DNA of 64,000 nucleotides from Acidobacteriaceae bacterium (GTDB lineage: Bacteria; Acidobacteriota; Terriglobia; Terriglobales; Acidobacteriaceae): positions 16,224 through 80,223 of the forward strand of contig PLGG01000035.1 in NCBI GenBank assembly GCA_003138515.1. The letters are read 5' to 3'. Positions 1 to 11,470 of the stretch are shown piece after piece. Within the stretch, counting starts at the first letter, position 1; every line of letters begins with the position of its first letter. The position numbers were made by a program, and so were the translations under genes. The notes below the pieces were generated by a model. That model had not been told where the DNA came from. It was given only the letters and a program-made list of their open reading frames with translations, and did no database searches.

Positions 1-1733
<1,733 letters not shown>

Positions 1734-2044
1734 GAATGCGGTCTCCTCGATTGGTTTTAAGGTGCTTGAGATCAATGAGTTGCTTTGCAGTTTCCCCAGC
1801 TCAGGCCTTGCGATCCATAACTGGAACACGAAGGCTAAGAAGTCATTACGAGGGTAATGGGGTGGGGCTGGCAATCCAAGAGGGGTGCAGCGAATGGCGG
1901 AAATGGGGACTGGATGGGGAATTGGGAGAGGCGAACGGGGGCAGAGGTGGGCGGTTGGAGGGCGCGGCAAGTGATTGGCGAAGCTAGGGTTACTGTGTGG
2001 GTTCCTCGGCGACGGCCATCACCTCGGGTATCGGGGCGGAGGGC
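1734..2044. other. Gene-free upstream region with a G-rich stretch
   Basis: No convincing gene lies between the radical SAM start and the end of the next minus-strand gene. Between 1904 and 1951 the plus strand carries five runs of three to five G separated by short spacers, so the transcribed leader of the radical SAM gene would be C-rich. No clear -35/-10 pair could be picked. Confidence 0.5.
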
Positions 2045-3091
2045 TTATGGCGGGTTGACAGCGACCCGGTTGATGATGCGCTGAACGAAGACGACGCGCA
2101 CATGGATGTGGCTGGCGATCGAGGGCACGAACTCGGTGATCAAGTTGTCGATGGGCGCGGTGGCCAGGTCGACGGCGTATCGCTCGGCATCGGCCGAGAA
2201 ATGGGTCTGCTGGCCGGGTACGTAGAGGTTCGAGATCGAGATGTCGATGACGGGCGCGATGAGCTGGGAGTAGTTGAGCGTGTAACTGCCGTTGTCGGCG
2301 CTTTGCCAGAAGGTATCGTCGACGCAATGGAGGACGCGGCGCGGGATGCTGAAATCGGGACGGCGATGGTAGTGCGGATCAGTGCGGGTGACGGTGGGAA
2401 CCGCGAAGGTGCCGAAGAATTGGTCGGTCATGTCCTGGGTGAAGTTGACCCCTGACAATCTGCCCCAGCCGGGAAAGCCCGGACCGTACGCCGTGTGCGG
2501 ATTGGCCGCGATTTCGATGCTTGCCACGCCGAAGATGGTGGCGAGGTTGAAGGGGTTGATCAGGTTATCCAGGGCGAGGCGAAGTTTCTGCGCAGGTGAA
2601 AAGCGCATGACCTCAGGGCCGGTGACAAAGCGGGTATACCAGTTGAAGAACGGGGCGTGCTCAACGCAGACCGTCGACTCGACCGCGGTTGAGCCCGCCT
2701 CTCGCGTGGTTTCGCCCAGCCCGAGGACGGATACCGCGCGCAAGCCTCCGGTAGCTGCCATAGATGCGCCTGCGTTTTTCACGGCGCAAGGCTCAAGCGG
2801 TTCGGGAGGCTTGGCGGCCTTCTGCGGCGGAGGACTTTCGACAGACACATTTGTAGTTTGAGCGGGCGGGGCCGAGGCGGGTTGGGTTGAGCTTTGTGGC
2901 TGAGGAGCGGGCGGAGAAGCAGGCGCAGGTTTCGCAACTGGAGTTTGGCTGGCCTGGCTTTGCGCTACTGCGAGTTTGCAGGCGCAAAGGGAAAGCGCCA
3001 GAGCGAAGAGAGGCAGGCTGAAGAAGCGCGGCCGGCGAAGCCATGCGGGAGAGTGGCCGCATCCCATCCATTTGTCATCTAACGTGGTCAT
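2045..3091 (-). CDS. Secreted protein of unknown function with Pro/Ala-rich N-terminal linker
   Basis: This is a 348-residue protein. The first 45 residues hold a hydrophobic segment (FFSLPLFALALSLCACKLA) resembling a signal peptide. About 60 residues rich in Pro, Ala, Gln and Ser follow, then a globular part. The globular part has the pattern GPGFPGWGRLSG...TDQFFGTFAVP...DPHYHR...RRVLHCVDDTF. It resembles an uncharacterised family of exported proteins that I recall from Acidobacteria, where a similar pattern of Gly-Trp-Gly, 'HQDPRYF'-type and 'R.LHA' motifs recurs. No enzyme motif is visible. It may be an outer-membrane or periplasmic protein, and no function is assigned. It is transcribed in the same direction as the radical SAM gene but separated by about 310 bases. 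Confidence 0.75.
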   Translation of the reverse strand: MTTLDDKWMGCGHSPAWLRRPRFFSLPLFALALSLCACKLAVAQSQASQTPVAKPAPASPPAPQPQSSTQPASAPPAQTTNVSVESPPPQKAAKPPEPLEPCAVKNAGASMAATGGLRAVSVLGLGETTREAGSTAVESTVCVEHAPFFNWYTRFVTGPEVMRFSPAQKLRLALDNLINPFNLATIFGVASIEIAANPHTAYGPGFPGWGRLSGVNFTQDMTDQFFGTFAVPTVTRTDPHYHRRPDFSIPRRVLHCVDDTFWQSADNGSYTLNYSQLIAPVIDISISNLYVPGQQTHFSADAERYAVDLATAPIDNLITEFVPSIASHIHVRVVFVQRIINRVAVNPP

Positions 3092-3212
3092 GTGAAAGCA
3101 GTGCGCTTGCGTCCATAGTAATCTCGACGGTCCCCGCCGGTCGTCGAGGCATTGACGCGGCCCGTCCTGACGCTCAGACTTTGGACAGGTTGTTCAAGAA
3201 GGGACGTAACTT

Positions 3213-3524
3213 ATGACCACACCAAATCATCCCGGCTGGGGTGGCCCGCCCACGTTGGGCCAGAGGATCGACGAAGCGATCGAGCTGATTGAGATGGAGT
3301 TGCGCCACGCTATTACCTATGTAAACGACGCCGTGATTCCGCAGGTGCGCAGAGAGTCGATCACCGCAATGCGCACAGCCGCCGACACGCTGCGCAACTT
3401 GGCCGATCGCTTTGACAAGCAGAGCAACACGGCGGCGAAGCAGCAATACGGCCAGGCACCAAACGAATCACCCAACCGGGCGAACAACCCAGACAACAAC
3501 CCAAATCAGGAGTCGCGCTCTTGA
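3213..3524 (+). CDS. Small helical protein of unknown function
   Basis: This is a 103-residue acidic/helical protein. The start at 3213 follows the ribosome-binding-like GAAGGGA about 10 bases upstream. Residues 15-70 look mostly alpha-helical (IDEAIELIEMELRHAITYV and onward), and the last 30 residues are low-complexity and rich in Asn, Gln and Pro. No signal peptide or known domain is visible. The stop codon overlaps the TTG start of the RlpA-like gene, so the two are probably translationally coupled and may act together at the cell envelope. Confidence 0.7.
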   Translation: MTTPNHPGWGGPPTLGQRIDEAIELIEMELRHAITYVNDAVIPQVRRESITAMRTAADTLRNLADRFDKQSNTAAKQQYGQAPNESPNRANNPDNNPNQESRS

Positions 3525-4354
3525 GCGGAGGCGAGCTGCAGGGCAGGGAAGTGCGGCCCGTTGCAAGCTGGCCTGGCGCGGTGGCGCGCGGGGCGGTGAG
3601 TTTTGCTCTGGCAGCGATCGTCTCGCTGGGAGCGACCGGGTGCAAACACCGGGAGAATACGCGCGTGGCTCCGCCGCAGGCTTTGCCGCCGGAGGTCGAG
3701 ACTTATCCTGCAGCGCCAACCGCGCCGGTGCCGGCCAGGATTCCCGTAACGCCGGCGCCGCCGGGAGGGATTAATGACGACGATCTCGCATTCGTTGCGG
3801 CGCACAAACCGATTCTTAGTGAGGTTGGCTACGCCACGTGGTACACCGCGCCGTACAAGGGTCGCCGCGCCGCAAATGGACAGGTCTTTGACGACGATGC
3901 GATGACGGCGGCGCATCGTACGCTGCCCATGGGATCGCTGGTAGTGGTGACCAACATGAAGACCGGCGAATCAAGTGCTATGCGGATTACCGACCGCGGG
4001 CCGTTTGTGGAAGACCGGATGCTCGATTTAACCATCGCTTCGGCCAAGGCAGTGGGCATTTTCCGAACCGGCATGGCAATCGTGCGCATGGATGTGTACG
4101 AGACGCCCAAGCCGATGGCTACGGGCGGCCGGTGGTGCGTGCAGATCGGCGCGTTCCACGACGAGGAAGACGCGATTGCGCTGAAGGCGCAATTGCTGAG
4201 CGATTATCCCGGAGCAAATGTGATCGAGTTCCCCGGCGAGAAGAGCTTTTGGGTTCGCATCCGGCCGCAGGGCGACGATCGCGCGATGGCCGAACAAATT
4301 GCGCGCCACCTGCAGCCGGTAGAAGGCGATGCGTATTTGACGCGGCTGGACTAA
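3521..4354 (+). CDS. rlpA: RlpA-like lipoprotein with SPOR domain
   Basis: This 277-residue protein has an N-terminal hydrophobic segment ending in LGATGC, a plausible but imperfect lipobox. A Pro/Ala linker follows, then a double-psi beta-barrel RlpA domain (about residues 100-185) with YATWYTAPYKGRRAANG, MTAAHRTLPMGS and ITDRGPF. The C-terminus is SPOR-like (about 200-275; WCVQIGAFHDEEDAIALKA). RlpA proteins are septal ring lytic transglycosylases or their relatives, and SPOR binds denuded peptidoglycan. The Asp of DRGPF and the His of AHRTLP match residues conserved in RlpA. The TTG start is chosen because it overlaps the upstream stop (TTGA). It converges on the phosphatase gene with an 11-base gap. 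Confidence 0.88.
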   Translation: MSGGELQGREVRPVASWPGAVARGAVSFALAAIVSLGATGCKHRENTRVAPPQALPPEVETYPAAPTAPVPARIPVTPAPPGGINDDDLAFVAAHKPILSEVGYATWYTAPYKGRRAANGQVFDDDAMTAAHRTLPMGSLVVVTNMKTGESSAMRITDRGPFVEDRMLDLTIASAKAVGIFRTGMAIVRMDVYETPKPMATGGRWCVQIGAFHDEEDAIALKAQLLSDYPGANVIEFPGEKSFWVRIRPQGDDRAMAEQIARHLQPVEGDAYLTRLD

Positions 4355-4365
4355 GTGATGTGGCT

Positions 4366-5685
4366 CTACGGCAACGCGGTGACGTAGGCCGGATCGGTGG
4401 CCTGGCGCATGGCAGCAGAGAAGCTGTCCCAGGTGCATGAGAGATCCGGGCGGCTGCATGCGGGGATGAAGATAGGCGCCTCGGCGGGCGGGTTGGCGGG
4501 TGTCAGCGGCTCCGCTTTGCGCATCTGCTCGAGAGTTTGCGCGGTGAACGCGACGCGCACGATTGGTCCGGACTTGGGCGAGCGCCAAAGTTCGAAGACC
4601 AACGCGCCGCCTGGAGGAGAATCATCGACGCGGCCGTCAGCGATCCAATCGATGCCGAGCGCGCCGGCGAGAGTAACGATGTTTGTGTCGTGACCGACCA
4701 AAATGACAAGGCGGTCGCCGGGCTTTCCGAGCGCGCCGGAAACGGGCTTGCCTGTCACGCTCTGTTCCATGGTCCGGCGAATGTGGTCGAGAAGATTGGA
4801 GGCGTAGATGCGCGCGATGATGGGCGTGCGGTCTTGATAGCTCCAGGCTGCAATGTTGGCTTGCATCACGAAGCGAAGCGTGGCGGCGTCGAGGCAACCC
4901 CAGCCAGTGTCGGCGGCACTCATTCCCTGCGTGTACTCGAGGAGCAGATTCCCGGCCAGTGTGGAGGCGGTGACGAGCGGACCGTGCGCTGCTACGGGAG
5001 GATCGCCTGATCCAGGTTTGAGGCTGGCGGGAATATCGAAGATTGAGGTGCGCTTCGGATTGGATGGCACGCGTCCACAACCGGTCAAGATGCGATCGAG
5101 CGCAGCCAACTGCGGGCGGTAGGTTTCGGTCAGTTTGCCGGGGTCGCCGCCGATGCGTCCGGCGATTGCTGCCGCGGCGAGCGTCGGATCGGGATGACCG
5201 ACGCCCGCTTTGCGCGGGCTGAAGAGGGGATCGGGTACACCATCGGGCCGGGAATGAACCTCGATTATGCAATTCGGAAACATCCCCTCGGCGAGCGCCT
5301 TGCCGGTCTCGCGCGTTCGCTGGTCGATATCGGCAAGGATCGTGACATGCGTCGAATCCGCGCAACCGGTGGGTGCGAACAGGCCATTGGCGGAAAACTC
5401 CGCACGATCCCATGCGCCGAATAGCTTCATCAACTGGTAGCCGTGAGTAGTGAGAAGGCCGGGGGCAACCTCCCATTTGGGCCAAGGCGCGGCTGAATAC
5501 TTGTCAAGATCGGCTTGCGCCGTGAGCGGAGAGCGAACGCCGTGGCGAGTAAGCACGATGACAAGTTCGAGTTTCGCGTCACGAGCGGGGGCTTGTGCGA
5601 ATGACCATTGCGCAATCGGCGCGATGCTCAAAAGAAGAGCAGAAAGACTGAGAAGAATTGGCCGCTGTCTGACGGGAAGGCTCAT
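4366..5685 (-). CDS. Histidine acid phosphatase, periplasmic (phytase/glucose-1-phosphatase type)
   Basis: This 439-residue protein has an N-terminal signal peptide (LSLSALLLSIAPIAQWSFA, then QA). The catalytic RHGVRSP motif is close to residue 48 and VGHDTNI, the proton-donor HD motif, lies near the C-terminal third. These two motifs define the branch-2 histidine acid phosphatases (AppA phytase, Agp), which release phosphate from organic phosphate esters via a phosphohistidine. Length fits the family. An exported enzyme would scavenge phosphate or sugar from phosphate monoesters. Substrate cannot be told from sequence by eye. Confidence 0.9.
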   Translation of the reverse strand: MSLPVRQRPILLSLSALLLSIAPIAQWSFAQAPARDAKLELVIVLTRHGVRSPLTAQADLDKYSAAPWPKWEVAPGLLTTHGYQLMKLFGAWDRAEFSANGLFAPTGCADSTHVTILADIDQRTRETGKALAEGMFPNCIIEVHSRPDGVPDPLFSPRKAGVGHPDPTLAAAAIAGRIGGDPGKLTETYRPQLAALDRILTGCGRVPSNPKRTSIFDIPASLKPGSGDPPVAAHGPLVTASTLAGNLLLEYTQGMSAADTGWGCLDAATLRFVMQANIAAWSYQDRTPIIARIYASNLLDHIRRTMEQSVTGKPVSGALGKPGDRLVILVGHDTNIVTLAGALGIDWIADGRVDDSPPGGALVFELWRSPKSGPIVRVAFTAQTLEQMRKAEPLTPANPPAEAPIFIPACSRPDLSCTWDSFSAAMRQATDPAYVTALP

Positions 5686-5827
5686 GATACATCTCCAAAG
5701 AAAAGTGTAGCGGCATCAGCCCTAATGCGAGTGAACGTGGCGAGAATGGGCGTCGAGACCGGTGCTCCAAAAGCATGAGGGCTGAGCCGGCGGATGAGAG
5801 CCTGCCGGTCCTCTGCCAAAAGAAGAA

Positions 5828-5862
5828 AGGGCGCGCCAGAATTCCAGCGCGCCCTCTTTTGA
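5828..5862 (-). terminator. Rho-independent terminator after the TonB-dependent receptor gene
   Basis: GGGCGCGC (5829-5836) pairs with GCGCGCCC (5847-5854) around a 10-base loop. On the minus strand the stem is followed by a T-rich run. On the plus strand it is followed by TCTTTT, so it may work in both directions. It lies 23 bases beyond the receptor stop codon. Confidence 0.75.
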
Positions 5863-5876
5863 GGATTGTCGTTCTG

Positions 5877-8800
5877 CTAGAAGTTCATTTTCAGCGCGAA
5901 CTGAATGATGCGATAGTCCGCGGTTGTGAGAACGTTGCCCACCTGCGTGCCGACTGTTTGGCGCGTGCTACCGAATGCGCCGTTGGAAAAGGTCACGTTG
6001 GGATCTGACCACTGCGGATGGTTGAATACGTTAAAGAATTCGCCACGGAACTGGAAGTTCCAATTCTCGTGCGACGTAAGCGGAGTAAAGTTCTTGAGCA
6101 GACCGGTGTCCGCATCCCAGAGGGTCGGACCGCGCACGGATCCTTTGCCCGAGTTCCCATATGTTCCCGCAGCCGGCGCTGCATAGTTAGCTTTGTTGAG
6201 CCAGGGCAAGCAGTGCTTACTGTAGTTGGGCTGCCCGACAGCGGGACAGCCACTCGTGTAGGTGCTGGAGGGGCCAACGTAATTCGCGCGATCGAGGTTG
6301 TTGTTGGTTCGCGAAATGTCGGTGCCGGCCAGGATGGTCATTGGATCGCCCGATGTGATGGTGTAAAGGCCCGTCCATTGCCAGCCGCCAACAACATTGC
6401 GAACAAGACCATTGGAGCCGGTGAGCTTGGGCAGAGACCACACGAACGATGTCACGAAGTGGTGCGTGTGATCGAAAGTCGCAAGTCCAGTCTCGAAGGC
6501 ATGCTGCCGGGAGTCGTAGAATGACATGCCGGAGCCGAGGCTCGATCCGATATCCGTGATGCCGCCATTTTCGGCCAGTCCGTAATCCATCGCCTTGGAA
6601 TAGGTGTAATTGGCAAGGAGCGTGATCTGGCTGAGAATACCGGTTCCGCCCGCGGGCCGCTTTTCGAGATCGACCTCAAGTCCGTTGTAGCTGTTGGCGC
6701 CGGTGTTCCGGTTTTCGTAAATGATGCCAAACGGCTGGTACGGCCGCGTCGACTGTTCCGATGCCGAGCTGCCCGCCGTATAGACCGCGGGGTTCAAGTT
6801 TACATCCTGCCGCAGGTGCGTTCCACGCGTTCCGACATAGGAGGCGTGCAGAACCATGTCGGCGCGCAATTGATACTCGTAGGTTATGTTCCAATCGTAG
6901 ATTTCCGGCGAGACCCACTTTACGCCCGGCTGCAGGCTGTAAAGCTGCGGGTTGGCCACGAAGGCAGCGTTCTTGGGAGCGGTGGCGAGCGTAAAGCGCT
7001 GCGGGAACCCGGTCGTGAAAGTTGGATAAGCCCCCAGAGGATTCTCGAGCGGGCCGATCTGCGAGGATCCGGTCGTTGAATCGTTCAGATCAATACGCAG
7101 ACTGAATGGCGGCGAAATCGACGCGTCGTTCAGGAACAGTCCTGGCTGGCGCGATTCAAAGAACAGGCCGCCGCCTGCGCGGAGCGACATCTTCCCCGTT
7201 CCGGTCGGATCCCAGGCGACGCCCACGCGCGGGCCGAAGTTGTTAAAGTCGCCGGTCTCCCCGCGGGTCGGTACGGAGATCCCGTTGTACGTGTCGCCGA
7301 TGAAGAACAGCCCGGCGGGCGCGCTGGGGATGATGGCCGAATGAATTCCGGCAACCTGCGCGTCCGGGCGGAATTGCTGGATGCGTCCGAATTTCTCCTG
7401 CATCACTTGCTGAGGCTCCCAGCGAAGTCCAAGATCGAGTGCCAGGCGATTCGACACCTTCCACCTGTCGCCGGCGAAGACGCCCATCGGGTTCTCACGT
7501 GAATCCGAGTAGTCGCCGGACGTCTGGCTGAATGTATGCTGGTAGCCCAGCACAAAGCTCGCCATCGACAGGCCGGTTACATCGTTGGTAAAGTTGAAGT
7601 TACCGTTCTCGAAATCGGTGTTACGGATGTTCGACTGATCCACTTCCAGGTCGTAGCCGAATTCGAGATCGTGCTTGCCTTTGGTCCAGCTGATTACGTC
7701 GCGAAGGTCGTAGGTATTGCGGATGAAATGCGCATCGGTGAAATTGCCAAGAGTGAAGTCACCCGCGACAGCGAAGCTCCGGATGCCGCTTTGCGCCGTC
7801 GGCAGTTGGTAGATGGCTGAGCCGAAGGTTTTCATATCCGGCACCGTGCCTCCCGGGCCGCCTTGCTGGCCGCGGTCCGAGTTCGAGCGCACAAAGTCGA
7901 CAACGGTATTGTTCACCAGGGAGGGCGAAATTAGCCATGTGTAGCCGATGGCCCAGTTCTGCGCCAGCACGGTCGAACCCGGCCCTGCCGTCAGCAGGTT
8001 TTTCCCGTCATAGGTTGGCGCGTGAAAGTATTTGTTGATGTAAATGCGGGCAAAGAGTTTGTCCTGGCCCCGGAAGACTTGATCGAACCTGCCGGCGTAC
8101 TCGTTGAAATTCTGTTGGAGTGGCGTGCCAAAGGTCTTCGTCCCGCCCGTCGATCCTGCGGGCCAAACAGGCAGCAGCTTGGCCATATTCTGCGCCACAG
8201 TGGACACTGGGCCAATTGAGGCGTTGCTTGCAAAAGGGGTATGCGTAAACGGATTGTTGATGACTGTGATCGGATTCGTAATGGAGAAGTTTCCATTCAT
8301 GTTGTCCACGGTGGGAACGATCGCGTTGGTCGCATTGTTGACGTCGCGGATGATCGTCTTTTGCCACCCAAAGAATCCGAAGGTGGTGTTCTTGTGAATG
8401 GGGCCGCCGACGGTGCCGCCAAATTGATTGCGCTTCAAAGGATCCTTAATGTCAGCAAAGTAGTTGCGGGCATTAAAGGCCCGGTTGCGCACGAACTCGA
8501 ACAAATCACCATGCCAATCGTTGGTACCGGATTTGGTAACGACGTTCACCACCGCTCCGGCGTTGGCGCCATATTGCACATCGAAGCTGTTGGTCTGGAC
8601 GCTGAATTCCTGTAACGCATCGGGGAAGGGGAATGGAAGGTTCACGTTGCTCATCAGGTCTTCGTTGTTGCCGCCGTCCAGGCTGTAGCCAATCTGATCC
8701 GGCCGGGCTCCGTTCACTGCGATCGCGTCGGCGCCGGGAATCTGTTTCGTATCGCCCTGCAACGAGCCGGAGTTGTTTGCGATGGCCGATACCGCGCCTG

Positions 8801-9353
8801 GCACCAGCAGAGTGAGGTCCGCCGCGTTTCTTCCGTTCAACGGAATATCCACCAGACGAGTTTGCTCAATCACCTGGCCGAGCTCCGGGCTGACCGTGTT
8901 CACCTGTACGGCCGAGGTCGCCACTGTGACTTGTTGCGTCTGCGCGCCGACCTCCATGTGGATGTCCATGTCGCGGGTCTGGTCTGCCAGCATTACAACA
9001 TTCTGGATGAATTCCTTGAATCCCTGGGCCTGCACCGAGACCTTGTAGGTTGAGGGCGGAAGCGCTGTAAAGTTGAACTCGCCGCTGCCTTTCGTTTTGT
9101 CTGTGCGGACGATAGACGTGCTGAGCTCGGTCACCGTCACCGTGGCTCCGGTGATGACCGCGCCGGTTGGATCCGAGACCGTTCCCGTGATGGCGACATT
9201 GCCTCCACCCTGCGCGCTGGCCGAGGGGCCCGCAAGGAGCACCAGGGCGAGAATCGACAGCGCGACATACGGAATCAACAACAGCTTGTAAAGCGTAGTT
9301 GATTTGAAACGAAGCCGTTTTCCCGTCTCATGAAATGATTTCCACCCTGTCAT
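5877..9353 (-). CDS. TonB-dependent receptor with carboxypeptidase-regulatory-like domain
   Basis: The start at 9353 is chosen because a CGGAGG ribosome-binding site lies a few bases upstream; the frame opens 11 codons earlier. The protein is about 1,158 residues. An N-terminal membrane segment or signal peptide ends at PSASAQGG, followed by a beta-sandwich CarboxypepD_reg domain (about 40-125; ITGTVSDPTGAVITGATV). A plug domain follows with LNGRNAADLTLLVPG, NGARPDQIGYSLDGG and VVTKSGTNDWHG, then a long 22-strand barrel ending in the aromatic terminal residue of ALKMNF. These Oar-like receptors import large or complex substrates across the outer membrane with TonB energy, but the ligand is unknown. 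The divergent neighbour is a ROK regulator plus a sugar-type dehydrogenase, hinting at a glycan-derived ligand. Confidence 0.93.
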   Translation of the reverse strand: MTGWKSFHETGKRLRFKSTTLYKLLLIPYVALSILALVLLAGPSASAQGGGNVAITGTVSDPTGAVITGATVTVTELSTSIVRTDKTKGSGEFNFTALPPSTYKVSVQAQGFKEFIQNVVMLADQTRDMDIHMEVGAQTQQVTVATSAVQVNTVSPELGQVIEQTRLVDIPLNGRNAADLTLLVPGAVSAIANNSGSLQGDTKQIPGADAIAVNGARPDQIGYSLDGGNNEDLMSNVNLPFPFPDALQEFSVQTNSFDVQYGANAGAVVNVVTKSGTNDWHGDLFEFVRNRAFNARNYFADIKDPLKRNQFGGTVGGPIHKNTTFGFFGWQKTIIRDVNNATNAIVPTVDNMNGNFSITNPITVINNPFTHTPFASNASIGPVSTVAQNMAKLLPVWPAGSTGGTKTFGTPLQQNFNEYAGRFDQVFRGQDKLFARIYINKYFHAPTYDGKNLLTAGPGSTVLAQNWAIGYTWLISPSLVNNTVVDFVRSNSDRGQQGGPGGTVPDMKTFGSAIYQLPTAQSGIRSFAVAGDFTLGNFTDAHFIRNTYDLRDVISWTKGKHDLEFGYDLEVDQSNIRNTDFENGNFNFTNDVTGLSMASFVLGYQHTFSQTSGDYSDSRENPMGVFAGDRWKVSNRLALDLGLRWEPQQVMQEKFGRIQQFRPDAQVAGIHSAIIPSAPAGLFFIGDTYNGISVPTRGETGDFNNFGPRVGVAWDPTGTGKMSLRAGGGLFFESRQPGLFLNDASISPPFSLRIDLNDSTTGSSQIGPLENPLGAYPTFTTGFPQRFTLATAPKNAAFVANPQLYSLQPGVKWVSPEIYDWNITYEYQLRADMVLHASYVGTRGTHLRQDVNLNPAVYTAGSSASEQSTRPYQPFGIIYENRNTGANSYNGLEVDLEKRPAGGTGILSQITLLANYTYSKAMDYGLAENGGITDIGSSLGSGMSFYDSRQHAFETGLATFDHTHHFVTSFVWSLPKLTGSNGLVRNVVGGWQWTGLYTITSGDPMTILAGTDISRTNNNLDRANYVGPSSTYTSGCPAVGQPNYSKHCLPWLNKANYAAPAAGTYGNSGKGSVRGPTLWDADTGLLKNFTPLTSHENWNFQFRGEFFNVFNHPQWSDPNVTFSNGAFGSTRQTVGTQVGNVLTTADYRIIQFALKMNF

Positions 9354-10149
9354 ACTTAGCCTCCGAAATTTGTGAATTGCCCGCAAAGCTGCTCCTTGAC
9401 CCTTAGCCCGACTGGCCGCCGAGGCGCCGCCTCATTGGTGCGACCCTTCGATAACCCGGACGACGGGCTAAGCGAAAAACTGGAGCGACGTGCAGTCGCC
9501 AAATTACTTGGCGACGCGAAGTATATGGACCTAAAACGAGATTTGTCAAGAGAAGAAACGATTTACAATCTAGAACTTCGGGTGCAGTCGCATCACCCCA
9601 AACAACTGAATCGATTGGGGGTTCGAAAGGTGAGTCGCGAGACTGCGGTCAAGTCGTGTGGAAAATCGCTTTTGTGCAACAGTCGAATCAAGAATGGCGA
9701 GCTGCCGCACACCCGCAGACCTGTCATCGGATGTGGCGAAGATCATGATGGAGCATTACTCAGGAAGGTCCCCGGTCGGCAATTTGTCGGTTCTTTGAGA
9801 GGGATTGTAGCCAAACAAATGGCGCCTGGACGACTGCATGACACTCAATCTCATCGTGTCCAAACATCGCGGGTCCAGTCCTCGTTTGCAGCTCATTCGG
9901 CCAAGCTACGCTGCGCAACTCTTATGGTGATTAAAGAGCACTTCCTGGAGCACAGTCCCAGGGACATCGGGTTGGTCGCAGCCGAATTCACAATCGCATC
10001 TTCGAGTGAGTGAGATTCCGAAATCGCAACGGAACCGCGCCGCCTCGGATATAGTGATTGCGGGAGTGCGGGGCGCTCTAAGTTCGGTGCGGTACGTGGG
10101 GCCATGGACCGAAGAAGCCGGGCCCTGGAGATGACGAGAGCCACGAATC
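9354..10149. other. Intergenic region between receptor and ROK regulator, no convincing gene
   Basis: About 800 bases between divergent genes. A 213-codon plus-strand frame (9372-10013) exists but has no recognisable domain, no ribosome-binding site and irregular composition, so it is not called. The part at 9510-9600 is AT-richer than its surroundings and is a likely promoter zone. A small inverted repeat CCCCAA (9596-9601)/TTGGGG (9615-9620) is visible and could be an operator, but this is weak. Confidence 0.45.
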
Positions 10150-11415
10150 ATGCACACAACCGATAAACCCGTTCGACCTCGCCGCGCCGTGGCTTCGAGC
10201 GAAACTGCGCGCGAGATCAACCGTGACATCCTGCTTCACACCATTCACCTGCAACAGCCGGTAAGCCGGGCGGATCTGGCACGGCTGACTGGCCTGCAGC
10301 CCAGTACGGTTTCCGTCATCATTGGCCAGCTCATGGAAGAGGGCTGGGTGGTGGCAGGGAGTCTTGGTCGCCTGCCACGGGGCCGCAGGCCCACCTATGT
10401 AACACTGAACGACCGGCACGTCACGCTGGCCATCGATCTAAGGCCCGGAAAGGCCAATCTGGCGGTGGTCGACATCAATGGGAAGATTCTGGGCCGGGAG
10501 GCAGTTGCCTTCGACATCAAGGCCGGTTCCACACCTGAAGAGGCCAAAACGGCCATCGCGCATATCGCGAGAGCGGCGCGATCCCTACGAGCGACCTACG
10601 GCGACCGCGTGTTTCAGGGTCTCGGCGTGAGTGTCTCGGGGCGCGTGGACCAGAGAACGCACCGTCTGGTGTTTTCGCCGAACGCGCCATGGGGCCAGAT
10701 CGATCTCTACGCGGAGCTGCAAAAGGTTCTTGGGACTCCAATCGAGATGGAGAACGCCGCCAACGCATGCCTTTTCTCGGAGCGCTGGTTTGGGACCTTC
10801 AACGACGCGTCGAACCTGCTGGTGGTGGCGGTTGCGGAGGGCGTTGGAACCGGGATGCTTGTCGATGGGCGCCTGGCGCGCGGCAGGGACGATATGGCGG
10901 GCGAGTTCGGCCACATGCCGATTGAGGAATCCGGTCCTGTTTGCGGCTGCGGCAACATGGGTTGCTGGGAGACCTTCGCGTCGAACCGCGCCGGGCTGCG
11001 GTACTACCGTGAGCTGGCGCCGGAAAGTACGCTGACTTCATTTCAAGAGCTGCTCGATTTGGCACTGAAGGGCGACATTCGCGCGCTGCGCTCGATCGAC
11101 AAGATGATGACCTACCTGGCGCGAGGGTTGGCGATGCTGGCGGCTGGGCTGGCGCCAGAGGTAATCATCATCGTGGGCGACTGCACGGCGCTGTGGCCGC
11201 GCATCTGCCCTTTGCTGGAGAGCCACTTGATCGCCAAATCGTTCACGCCGCACACGCCACGTGTGGTGGCGGCCATGGATGGCGATGCGGCGCGGTTGCG
11301 CGGCGCCGCTGCACTGGTCCTGCACAAGGTGCTTTTCCGGCAGGTGGACTTTGCTCCGCGCCACGAGCGCGAAGGCGAGCGAGACAATTCCAAACTCGTC
11401 CCTACACACGCTTAA
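10150..11415 (+). CDS. ROK-family transcriptional regulator
   Basis: This 421-residue protein has an N-terminal winged helix-turn-helix (about 25-80; SRADLARLTGLQPSTVSVII) and a C-terminal ROK sugar-kinase fold. The kinase-like part contains GLGVSVSGRVD, an EMENAANACL segment, GVGTGMLVDG and the zinc-binding cluster CGCGNMGCWE. This is the NagC/Mlc/XylR architecture, in which a sugar or sugar phosphate controls DNA binding. Length is typical. The Gfo/Idh/MocA gene follows 55 bases later on the same strand and the TonB-dependent receptor is divergent, so those are the likely targets. Confidence 0.9.
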   Translation: MHTTDKPVRPRRAVASSETAREINRDILLHTIHLQQPVSRADLARLTGLQPSTVSVIIGQLMEEGWVVAGSLGRLPRGRRPTYVTLNDRHVTLAIDLRPGKANLAVVDINGKILGREAVAFDIKAGSTPEEAKTAIAHIARAARSLRATYGDRVFQGLGVSVSGRVDQRTHRLVFSPNAPWGQIDLYAELQKVLGTPIEMENAANACLFSERWFGTFNDASNLLVVAVAEGVGTGMLVDGRLARGRDDMAGEFGHMPIEESGPVCGCGNMGCWETFASNRAGLRYYRELAPESTLTSFQELLDLALKGDIRALRSIDKMMTYLARGLAMLAAGLAPEVIIIVGDCTALWPRICPLLESHLIAKSFTPHTPRVVAAMDGDAARLRGAAALVLHKVLFRQVDFAPRHEREGERDNSKLVPTHA

Positions 11416-11470
11416 AACTCTCAACAGCCATATGATGAAGTGCGGCAGCGATGCGGGAGACTGATTATCC

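Noticed and set aside
9372-10013. 213-codon plus-strand open frame between the receptor and the ROK gene
   Set aside because: No domain or ribosome-binding site, irregular composition; treated as intergenic.
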